Assembly (NCBI GenBank): GCA_006503535.1
Contig: QYRS01000013.1
Location: forward strand, 558,001-622,000
Origin: Arthrinium phaeospermum
Lineage: Eukaryota; Ascomycota; Sordariomycetes; Amphisphaeriales; Apiosporaceae
Length of the DNA: 64,000 nt
Direction: 5' to 3'
Numbering within the stretch: position 1 is the stretch's first letter; the number at the start of each line of letters is the position of its first letter. Both the position numbers and the translations under genes were made by a program. This document shows, one piece after another, positions 45,471 to 55,628 of the stretch. Under the pieces are notes generated by a model. The model searched no databases, was not told where the DNA came from, and saw only the letters and a program-made list of their open reading frames with translations.

Positions 45471-46982
45471 ACCGTACCGTGGTAGTCGCTGCTGTAGTAC
45501 TTAGTAGTAGTAGTAGCTTGGTAGCAGCAGCAGCACCAACACTCATGGGAGCGACAGCGGGGAACAGGGTAATTCGTTTGTTGACCTGGGCAGACCTGGG
45601 GACGAGCTTCTTTTCCACGGTTCAAATGCGGGCTGGTCGTCCGATGCTGGTTGACGTTTTTCGCCACTTGTTGGTGATTGTCGTGCTACTACCTACATAC
45701 ATGTACAATCATATTAGTAGACCGAAGAAACAGCTTCCGAATCTGGCCTACTGGGTGAAGGTATAGGCCCGAATTAAGTGAAAGCACCCTTGCTGGCGAA
45801 GGGTTCCAAGCCCATAAGTTTCTGGAGTTGTGTGACCGGTTTTGTCCGTGATTGGCCTAATATTTGCCGGAGAGAGATCTTCTGGAAGAATATCCCTACG
45901 CAGCCAGTGCGACAAGCGGGCCAGCAGGGCCCTGGCCTGCTCATTACAGGCCCTTGAAGCAGGCCCCGTCGCCCTTGGTTCCCCGGCAGGCCGGACTGGT
46001 CGCCAAGACCTCGTTTTGATAATGGAGACTCATTAATGGCCAGGGTCCGGCCTGACCTGTGGTGAATCTGGGGTTCGACGCGAGACTTGTCATCGCTTAC
46101 AATTTTAGGTGGCGGGCAGATAGCTGCCCACGAGCGGGCCGCCGTGGTGTTCGTGACAATGTCGCTGAGATCTTGAGTGGACCGGACTATAGCTGCACGG
46201 GCAATCTGGCGTCGTTTGCTTACATTTGACAGCGTTGCACGTCTTTGCGGTGTAGGGTGCCGTTGCTGCTGTCGCCCATTGGCGCCCATGGCTTCCGACG
46301 ACGGCAAATGAATATTAGATGGATGGACATAGATTTCACCCAATTTGGGCGCCGCGGAATAGTGTATTTCCCAGGATCTGGTAATCACCAGGCCGACTGA
46401 CTAGAGGGGACCAACAGCCAGCAATCCGAGTATCGCACCGTCCTTTCTGTTCAGAGGCAGGACACAGACCCATTGCCCAATAGTACGTGGTAGTACGTGT
46501 AGTGAGAAGCCATCTAACAAACAGGCTAGCGAGTCCCATCCTATGTATCCTGTACTGTATCCTCCTCACAGACGGCCGAAGTCGAGCAGAACGCGAGGGA
46601 CGGAAAGTCTACCGGCCCTCCCCGTGCGACCGGCCACTGTGGATTAGAGCAGACACACCCGAAATGCGCGAAGGTACCGAATGGATCAGGGTACAGAGCA
46701 CCAGTACTGCGAGTAGCGGCAGACGACAAGATACAGGGTCCGACAGGCCCCTGCTCATAGCATTAATGCTCTTGGGATTATCGCTGTAAATTTCTGCTAG
46801 CCCAGAGCCCATTGAGCCCATTGAGCCCCCGGTCGGGTTCGTCCAGCGATCAGCTTGCAGCTTCAACTTTGCGTCTGTCCTCACGTGCAACAGCGCGTAC
46901 GTTGCCAACAAGTGCATGTGGTAGTCCTGCGACTACCAGCTAGCTGCTGCTGCTGCTTGGCCGCTGCTGCTACTGCTGCCCG

Positions 46983-47010
46983 CTCCAACTCCAACTCCAA
47001 CTCCAACTCC
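46983..47010. repeat. (CTCCAA)n microsatellite
   Basis: Four perfect hexanucleotide units plus a partial one. Confidence 0.9.
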
Positions 47011-49195
47011 CCACAGTGAGCACACAATAGCGACTTCTGCACTATAGTGAATGATCTTAGCCGAGCTTCATCCTCCAGGCGGCCCCAAGGGCGATCTGCA
47101 CAAGTCCAGCCTTTCGGCTTCGGGGTCGGGGAACCGCTAGCACACCAGCGAGTAACGACTATCGAAGGGCCTGGACGACGATTAGGCTACCGTCGACGGT
47201 TTTTTTCTTCTCTTCGCGACCTGTTCGCCCGATCGTTGTCCGTCAGCCCGTACCTTGCAGTAGTGAATCCCGTCCAGTCCCCGTCCAATGATCAATCCAT
47301 GCAAGCAACACACACCCAAAGTCGCCAGCGCCGTGGCATCGGTCCTGGTCTTGCCTGGTCTTGGTTCTGGTCTTGGGTGTGCTGCCAAAGGGCTTGCATG
47401 AAAACACGCGTTGATCATTCGTCGGGTGGTGTTACAAGAAGACCCCATCCTCGGTGGGGGCCAAGATGCCGACCAAGATTTGTACACCAATACATTAGGA
47501 TTGGATAGTTGGATAGTGGGCTGCCGGGGGTGCCTGTGTATAAGGGACGGGCCAACCAGAGAGGCACGCCAGGCACAACGGCAATCTGGAAGAATAATGC
47601 CGGGTGCACAAAGAATACGGTAACGTAATGTACCGCTCCAGAGACGAAACGAGGTGGACTGCTCGGCGAAACGAGCCTGAAAGTATAATATTGATTAGCT
47701 GATATCATTGTGCATGCTATATCAGCCCGAGGAGGATTGTTTCATTTACATTGGCCGGGCCCTCTTCTAATGTCCAAGTCCTCATGCATAAAGCGGTCGA
47801 ATCGTGCAGTAATAGGATGGTTTGAGATTAAGAGAGCAAGACGGGGAGTAATGCGCATCGCCATCGATAGACTATTATTGCCTGCCGTATGCCATGCTAT
47901 AGGATCCCGAGAATAGCAACTGTCAATAGCAACCGCCAGTATAGCAGCGGTTCACCTTGACCTGGATGCGTGGAATGACGTATCCCTATATGATCGTGTT
48001 GGTGTCCGACAAACCGCCCGCCCGAGATTGGTGCAGCTGTCGGCAAGATCGCACACAACCTCGTATTGGCAGGCTGTGCAACCATATACGAGAGACCGCA
48101 GCTCGCCGTGGCCGATGGGATGGAAGGTTAGGCATTATTGTCTTTGGGGTGCGCAATCTGGACCGGTATGGGCTACTGATCCGATGATTCATCTGGTTTC
48201 TACAGCCTGAAGCCCAAGAAAGGGAGGGGACGGGAAGCTTTGTCGTTGGAGATTGATGGTCAAGGGTGGCGTTCAGCAGCGAAGCTTTTCTTTTCCGTCC
48301 TGGCGCTCCGTCCTTGGAGCAAAAGAAAAAGCCACCTGCCACTCATCACAGCAATCATCAGCATGACATGATGTCAGCTTCAGAAGGGCTTCGTTTTTTT
48401 ATCTTTATCTGAAAAAGCCATGATAGTCACGGATGTCCCAAGCGAGCGAGCAAGCCAGTACTTCATGTTAGTACCCAAGAGGTAATCAATCTACATTGAT
48501 GTCAAGTATGGAGTGGCTTTCGGTTCGTTATTCCCATCCCCATAAGCTCGCTAGTGGCACCGAAGGCGACATCCTCCAATTACTCGTCTTTGCGCCCGCG
48601 ATGCCATATCTGACAGCCCGTTATCGAGAGAGTTTCTGAAAGTGATAGTCCCCAGAATAGTCACAGCACCTGGGCGTGACGGTTGAAGTCTGTGATGCGA
48701 CCTCTGGCTGGTCCGCTGACAGTTCTTGATAGACGGGTCGGCGAGATTGAGAATAGCAACTTTCTGCCCGCTCTTGGACATGCAGCAGTCGGATATGTGT
48801 GTGCGTGTGCCTCGAGGGGAGGGAATCCATCCAGTAGTAGAGTGCTTGCATGCGCCGTTATGCAGCACCTTTTTCATTAGGGTGTGGGCTGACTGAGGAT
48901 GCAACCAACCCATTGCCAACAATAGAAAAAAAAACCCCCATCCTATCATCATCAGATTCATCCAAAGTAGCAGCCCTCTGCAGCCGGCGTCTTATTCCAG
49001 ACTCCAATCAGCAGCGGCGTCATTTTGCCCTATTGAGTAGTCGTCACTACCCATCGGGCGGCACGCCCAATGAATGGTCCATTCATTGCCCATTACTTGC
49101 ACATTACTTCCGGACCCTCCCTAGACCTACATACTTGCGTGCCACCCACCTCACCTGCTCGCTGGCTGCCTCGCCATGTCATATGTTTCCGGTTC

Positions 49196-49221
49196 GGCAG
49201 GCAGGCAGGCAGGTAGGTAGT

Positions 49222-49259
<38 letters not shown>
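49196..49259. repeat. (GGCA)4(GGTA)2 followed by (CCAG)9
   Basis: Two adjacent tetranucleotide microsatellites separated by one base; the second is about 38 nt and pure. Confidence 0.9.
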
Positions 49260-49736
49260 CAGTCCCGTCCCGACCATCTGCGCATAATCAGTCAGATGGC
49301 TGGCTTACGGGCGCGATACTCTCCTACCACTCCCGTCCAGTCCGAGGGTTACATAGTAGATGCTATTTTGTCTGAAATGGTTTTTTGCCTTTTCCACTTC
49401 CTCGTCTGATGTATACTTTTAGCATCAGCCATCGGATGCATTAACCATGGCAGGACGGGGTCCACCTGCCCAGCGCCATGTCATGCTTTAGGGCGATGCG
49501 TTAGAGGCAGAGAGGGAGCCTCTCTTTCTGTGCCAGCCAGCGCATGAGAAGAGATCGCCCACTGTTTCGCGTTCCCGGCCTTGTCTCTCCATGGTCACAT
49601 TGGAATTGACTATCCGGTGGCTGCCAATCGCTAGAAACAAGCCCGCACCGGCGAGGGAGGGACCCCGTCCAATGGCAGCCAGCATCACACATATTTGGAG
49701 AGTCCAAAGTCTTGCTTGGGTCCGAGGGTCGATGTA

Positions 49737-49756
49737 TGTGTGTGTGTGTGTGTGTG
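49737..49756. repeat. (GT)n microsatellite
   Basis: A run of alternating GT of about 20 nt, a potential Z-DNA former. Confidence 0.9.
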
Positions 49757-50265
49757 AGCGAGAGAAAAGAATTCGTTCATATGTATGTAGGTATGTGGTA
49801 TGTAGTATGTAGTATGTAGGCATGTACATGCATTTGAAACGGAACGCCGTCGGCGCACCGTACCTGCATTCCTCTCGCGGCCAGCCAGTAATGTCGCCGT
49901 CTTGCACAGGCTGTTTGGTAGGCACAGAGTGCCGTCAGCACATAGCCAGCCTATCATATCTTTATGCCGCCACATTCTCTCTGTTCCATTCCCTGGGCAC
50001 CGATTCGGCATGTGCCATGTATGGACGGGCACCTTCTGCACCTTGGGCACGCTTATTATGGATGCAGCAGGGTGACCGACCGTCCCATTACGACGACTCG
50101 TCAAGGCAATAGCATGGGCGGTATGGGAGGATTGGCAGAGTACCTGCCCAAGGTGGAATGAGATGCTGTTCTAAACAGGCCAAGCTGCAGATAAACTAAT
50201 GCTGTTATCCTGCACAAATGGTCGTGTAGGTGGGTAATATTACTTATGTACAGACCACACATGCA

Positions 50266-50303
50266 TGTCGTGTCGTGTCGTGTCAGTGTCGGTGTCGGTG
50301 TCG
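50266..50303. repeat. (GTGTC)n / (GGTGTC)n microsatellite
   Basis: Pentanucleotide GTGTC units grade into hexanucleotide GGTGTC units. Confidence 0.85.
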
Positions 50304-50950
50304 CGGTGGTCGAGGTGGGAGGGTTGGAGGGAGGGTGGAGGAACAGCATACTAAGACAAGACAAGGAGGGGGGGGAGGGGGGGGGAAACGACGACGCGGC
50401 CAAGGAGGGACATTCCGAGTCTCGACAGAGATACATGCGCGTAGTATAGCACGAAAGTATAGGACGGGGTCCTCTAGACTAAAAGAGGGGTTCCACCAGA
50501 CCCAGACCACAGAGACAACAACAACACACGACGAGCCAAAGTATCGTCTGATGGGCGGTACTTGGCTACATTGGACCCATGTAGTGGTCCAATGCAACCT
50601 AACCTAACCTACACCCTCCCACTAAGCCCGACCAATGCTGGCCTGCTCTCTGGACAAGAGACAAGCTCGGGTGCCAGGAATAGCATTGCCTCTCCTGGGT
50701 GGCTTAGCGTCTCTTTTACACCCGTCCATCTTGGGTTCCACCATGATCACTAGTCTAGGTCGCTTTGGAGGGCCCTGGTAGAGGCAGGTTGTCAGTGGTT
50801 CCCAGCTTGTAAGTGAGACACAGATGTGTGGGTGCCGGCTGGGTCATGCCATCCAGTCTGTGCCTATCAACGGTTTTAATGGCGTTGATCTGTCTTTGCC
50901 CTCTCGTCTACTACATTATCTACCAAGGTCTCCCTTCGACACGCTCATTT

Positions 50951-51024
50951 ATGGCTCCCAGCATATGATCGACAGATCGCGGATTTTCCTTCATAACCTA
51001 TCGGTTCTGCGTTTCTTCTTGTGA
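50951..51024 (+). promoter_or_regulatory. two overlapping upstream ORFs (ATGA overlap)
   Basis: uORF a (50951-50968, five codons plus TGA) ends in the ATGA where uORF b starts (50965-51024, 19 codons plus TGA). This stop-start overlap would permit termination-coupled reinitiation. They may alternatively lie in the promoter if transcription starts downstream. Confidence 0.35.
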
Positions 51025-51205
51025 CTTGACTTTCTGGAAATCTTTCGAGTTCACTCGAGTATTCCTTCCCTTCATTTGATATACTATCAGCTGCCCTCTG
51101 CTATACTATACCCCCTCCGCCTCGTTCTCTCCCACCAACTACTACTACTACCACCCTAGGTATATCATATAATCTAGACGAGAGCAGCCCCGAGAGGTCA
51201 GCCAT

Positions 51206-51253
51206 ATGTACAACACCAACAACACCACGGTCACTCGACTCGACAACTTATAG
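51206..51253 (+). promoter_or_regulatory. 15-codon upstream ORF in the msn2 leader
   Basis: An ATG at 51206 is followed by an Asn/Thr-rich reading frame ending at TAG 51251-51253. It lies downstream of the C/T-rich initiation-like region, so it is probably transcribed. Confidence 0.45.
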
Positions 51254-51526
51254 ACAGCCTTGGATCCCAACTTCAAGCCTGCCGTCCATTCCTTCCAACC
51301 TGGAACCGAAACACCATCATTAGGCCACTCGCCCAACACGATCAGAGCTGTATACTAAACCAATCATATCATACTTAATTGATAAACAAAAGAGAGAGAG
51401 AAAGAGAAAGAACGAAAGAAGGAGAACTATATATTGGACACGGACAGGACTCAGCCGGATCACCCAAGACAGGTTGGTGAGCCTCGAGGCGTTGTTTGGA
51501 CAAGGACCAGCAGGAGCTGATCTCGT

Positions 51527-51559
51527 ATGCCACAGAACACAAAATGGACCCCAACATGA
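51527..51559 (+). promoter_or_regulatory. upstream ORF overlapping the msn2 start codon
   Basis: An ATG at 51527 in weak context (C at -3) opens a 10-codon frame ending at TGA 51557-51559, past the main ATG at 51544 and in a different frame. Ribosomes using it would miss the main start. The main ATG has a strong context (A at -3, G at +4), so leaky scanning is likely. Confidence 0.6.
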
Positions 51560-53458
51560 TGGCTTCCCAGATGATGGGCCCTACACCGTTCTTCTACTAC
51601 AACCCCGACATGACTGCAGAGAACCGCCAGCACGGTCACTTCAGCCAGCACCCCGGGATGCAACAACAGATGCAGATGTACCCAGTAGTGCCGACGCTGC
51701 CTTCAACACCCATCTACTCGCGACCCAACTCTTCGTGCTCGCAAGGTGGGGCGCCGACGCCTGTCTTCAAGTCGGTCACCTCTAACATGACGCCCGCCGC
51801 CTCGCCCCGTGCTGCTCCTCACAAGCCGGCCATGTTCCTGCCGGGACACGCTGCCAAGCTTATGCTCGAGACGGAACTGATGTGCGAGGGAGACGGCATG
51901 TACTACCCGGCTACTCCGCCGCTGTCGTCTGCCGGCAGCAACATGGGCAGCCCCGGCGGCGGCGACATGTTGGCCACACCGCTGAACCCCATGTTCTCTG
52001 GCCTGGATGGCTACGAGAACGCTAAGCCCGAGATTGAGAGCCTCCCCGAGACGATCGAGGGTCTCGATTGGGCCAGCTGCGGATCTCCCCCATTGACACC
52101 AGGTTAGTAGTCTCTTCTGATTGTTTCGCAATTTCTCATTTACTACTACTCTCTTTTCCCCTCCAAAATTGCGGGTGTGGTTGAGCTGGCAACATGCAAC
52201 TGCATCAATTGATGTGGTGTAGTCGGTCTGGACAACAATCGGTCGATTTTGGGCTGGTACCTGCCGAGCCCCTCCCCTGCAATTCCAATTGATCGTTTGG
52301 GCCTGCGGGGCCCCCATCGCCAGGAAATTGAACTTTGGAGCTAACCTGGGACCTTTTTTTCCAGTCTACCTGCAATCCGCCCAACCCATCAGGAACATCT
52401 CGCTTAATTCGAGCGTCATCAGCGACCTCGTTTCCACGACATCGTGCCCTTCCCTGTCCCCCTCACCCACCCCCTACGCACCTTCGGATGCTTCAGAGCA
52501 AGACGTCGACTTCAGCATCGACCCGCGCAACCTGACTGTCGGCGGTGTCAGCTTGGCACCGGAATTTTCTACTCCCGCTGCCCTGGACGAATTCAGGGGT
52601 GACAGCCTCGTCAAGCCTGCCTCGGACACCTTCGAGTTTGACCCCCAAATCCACCACGGCCTGCCTACTTTTGACGATCTGTCGGATCTGGAGTCGGAGG
52701 AAGATTTTGTCAACGGCCTCGTCAACCTGGGCGATTCTTCGGAAATCAAGCGGTCGCGTTCGGCCACGTGCTCAACCACCTTCTCATTGGGCGACGATTC
52801 TTTCTTGACCGAGACGAGCCTGTCGCCCGAGTCGGAGGATTTCCATTCCGCCAAGAAGCAGAGGACTTCCAAGAAGGACTCGCGCGCCACTGCACCCATG
52901 ATGAATGTCGCCGCCAGCTCCTCGGATGCCGGCCAAGCAGGCCAGCAGTCGTCCGGCAGCCACGATGCCAACCAGACCAGCAACAACGCCAACGCCGCGA
53001 GCTCCGAGGCTGGCCAGGCCTCTGCCACCACCCCGCTGCCCGCCCCGCCTACCCGCCGTGGTCGCAAGCAGTCTTTGACCGAGGATCCTTCCAAGACGTT
53101 TGTGTGCGAACTGTGCAACCGTCGCTTCCGGCGCCAAGAACACCTGAAGCGACACTACCGGTCGCTGCACACCCAGGACAAGCCCTTCGAGTGCCACGAA
53201 TGTGGCAAGAAGTTCTCCCGAAGCGACAACCTCGCCCAGCACGCCCGCACCCACGGCAGCGGAGCCATTGTCATGAACCTTCTCGAGGATGGCGAGACGG
53301 GCCTGGACATGATGGGCCACGGTGACGCCGACTACCACAGCTTCGGCAAGGTGCTCTTCCAGGTCGCCGCCGACATCTCGGGCAGCGGCAGTGAGCTGTC
53401 GGGAGAGGAGTCGCCCAGCGAAAGCCTGGACAAGAAGAAGCGCAAGCGCTCCGACTGA
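51544..53458 (+). CDS. msn2: Msn2/Msn4-type C2H2 stress-response transcription factor (Seb1-like)
   Basis: Exons 51544-52102 and 52365-53458 give 550 aa. The intron (52103-52364, 262 nt, GTTAGT...TTCCAG, CTAAC branch) splits a Val codon. The N-terminus ([20 protein letters not shown] and a Tyr/Pro-rich stretch) is typical of filamentous-fungal Msn2 orthologues. Two C2H2 fingers lie near the C-terminus: C434, C437, H450, H455 and C463, C466, H479, H483. The recognition helices RRQEHLKRH and RSDNLAQH are those that bind the AGGGG stress element in yeast Msn2/4 and Trichoderma Seb1. An acidic, Ser-rich centre ([10 protein letters not shown]) is a likely activation region; KKKRKRSD at the end is a likely nuclear signal. 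The protein is expected to shuttle to the nucleus under stress. The upstream ORFs suggest translational control (inference). Confidence 0.95.
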
Positions 53459-55628
53459 GTCTACGCACATTTCAGCTGTATATGAATTTACACATGCCAA
53501 GAATCCGAGATTTATGGCATATGCCCCGACATGACATTCAACGACTTCTCTATCTCTCGACCTACCCCGCTAGCTTTACGCGGATCGGTCTTAGGGTCAT
53601 ACAGACTTCTGATCCCCGTACCAGGAGTCGCCCAACCAGGAACAACGGCATCTTACCTAGAGGATCGAAAAGTTACATCTGATTTTGCAGCATCGACTTG
53701 CCTTCTTGTATCAACTTTCACACAAGACTTTCACGGCCTTCATCACTTTGAGAGAGAGAGCGAGAGAGAGCGAGAGGAATACTCGGCAGTCTGGGAGCGA
53801 TTTACGAGGGAAACAAAATTGGGGGGTTTGCGGCGTACACTGGCGACATGATACACACTCTTGCGAATTGTTTGCGTGCTGGGGACGAGGCACTGCTTGC
53901 GCATATTTGGTCTTTTTTCTACGAATTTTTGTTGGCGGCTTTCCGCTCGTTACGCTCGCTGCGATGAGGCTACGAGCAGGCGGGATGGACGAGCCGCCCT
54001 CGGTATAGGAACCCTCTTTCAGCAAAGGGGAATGAATGCAGCTCGCTGGGGTAGTTCTCTCGCCTTCGGTGGTGGATTAAACTAGTTTCTTTTTTCACGG
54101 CCTCGTCTACCGCGATTGCTTTTAAGCAAGTGTGCAGGTCACAAAGAAAGCCCTCTGCTAGTCTGCACAGATAGGAACAATCTAAACCGTCTGCCGCTGC
54201 CAAAACCACACTGTCCAAACTCTGCCATGCCGTGACGTGACCTGCTTGTATCATCTATCACCATCTCATAGAACGCGTCTAGTCTTGTCTTGTCTTGAGT
54301 GAAGGTCATTGTATGTAAGCTTGCATACTTCATACCTACAGTATGTACATACGTAAAGTAAGGAAGCAATGTACGGAGTACCTGGCCCTCGTCCTCTTCC
54401 GTCCTCATCGGTTCCGGTGCAACGGTTCAACTACAGTGGCCACCACTATCTAGCTCTACTACTGCTTACTTACCTAGGTGCAGGTAGTGCGTAATCCGCG
54501 CTCTCTTCACTTTGCTACCTACCGATTGACCTAAGAGATGCCCATGTGCCTACGGAGTACATACATATGTACATGTAGTTTATATGAGATAGGTACATGC
54601 ACTAGGTTGGCTCTCGCTTGACATGGACAATCAGGTAGTCCCGTCTGTCTATGTACTCACCTACCTACATTTCACCTAATTGTGCACGAGTAAGTGCCTC
54701 TCCCAAAGCGGTATCTGCCAAACCCGAGGCAATCTCTAATAAGCAGATCGTTCCCGGCAACTTTCTAATCTACCTACAGTAAGATAGTTTCTGACTTTGG
54801 GCGACTCGAAACACCGGCGTTCCCAACGGAGCGGGATAGACCATCTCCAAGACTCCAATAAGCCCCGTGGGTCCTACAGTACCAGCTAAGCAGGCGACGA
54901 CAACTTGCCTTGCGCACCTGCTCCAGGTTCCGACTCGGAACGAATGCTGTACGGGAGAGCGATTTATAGTACGTGTGTTCGCAGGTGGGATGGGAATATT
55001 GGACGTTTCTAGATTGGCTGAAGAACCCATCTCCATATGCAGCGATAGATACGTTGATGCTGTGGTGGTAATCATGCCAGCTACGCAAGCACGTCATGTG
55101 AGTCTCTCAGCTATCTGCTCGTCCATTGATTGATCCAGATTGATCTGTACTTGCCCAGCATGTACCATCAGCTAATCAACGACCTACCAAGACTAAGTAA
55201 GTAGGTACCCGACTTCCCGACTGCAGACTTGCCTTATCCACCATTGAAGCTAAACAAGAAAACACCGGACGCAAGTCTACTGGCAAGTCGGGTCGTCGTC
55301 GTATGCAGTAACACGCATATCAACGCCAATCCTCCGCGAAGATCAGACGGATCCACGCTTTTTGCGGGCAGCGCGCGGGAAAGCTTCTGTATTGTTTTTC
55401 CCTCAAACTCGTGGAGGAGCCAGTACACGGCACCGCAAAGTCAGGAAACGCGCCCACAAACTTGCGTCCAAAAGTGTGGCATGACTCGCAAACCTCAACT
55501 CCAGCAAACAAACCCCCGCCTTTGGGGTTTCAGACGCCGACATCTTAGCCTGCGAGTCGACGACTAGCAGTAGGGCCTCCCAACACGACCACCTCGTGTT
55601 ACTTTTTCACTGTGCACTGTCCGGGATC
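53459..55628. other. intergenic spacer between msn2 and dph6
   Basis: The 3' flank of msn2, a short GA-rich run (53751-53777) and the promoter of dph6. The centre (54300-54760) is rich in TAC/GTA steps such as ACATACATATGTACATGTAG. No coding region was seen. Confidence 0.55.
53751..53777. repeat. GAGA-rich run
   Basis: Purine-only (GAGAGAGC)n-like tract in the 3' flank of msn2. Confidence 0.75.

Larger units (their letters stand above)
45001..50400. other. long gene-free region, segment 3 (microsatellite-rich)
   Basis: Dense in simple repeats, listed separately. The longest frame (204 codons, minus strand, 45774-46388) shows no motif, no codon bias and no splice partner, so it is not called. 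No RNA gene was recognised. Confidence 0.5.
50401..51543 (+). promoter_or_regulatory. probable core promoter and 5' leader of msn2
   Basis: C/T-rich stretches at about 51050-51160 resemble fungal initiation regions. From here to the ATG the sequence is A/C- and A/G-rich, as in long regulatory leaders, and carries several small ORFs (listed separately). The transcription start is not known, so how many of them lie in the mRNA is uncertain. Confidence 0.5.

Noticed and set aside
45774..46388. 204-codon open frame on the minus strand
   Set aside because: No family motif, no codon bias like the real genes, no signal peptide or splice partner; chance frame in a microsatellite-rich spacer.
37713..51543. 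Intact transposon or retroelement in the long spacer
   Set aside because: No transposase, integrase or reverse-transcriptase motif in any frame and no terminal repeats seen; only a decayed element remains possible.
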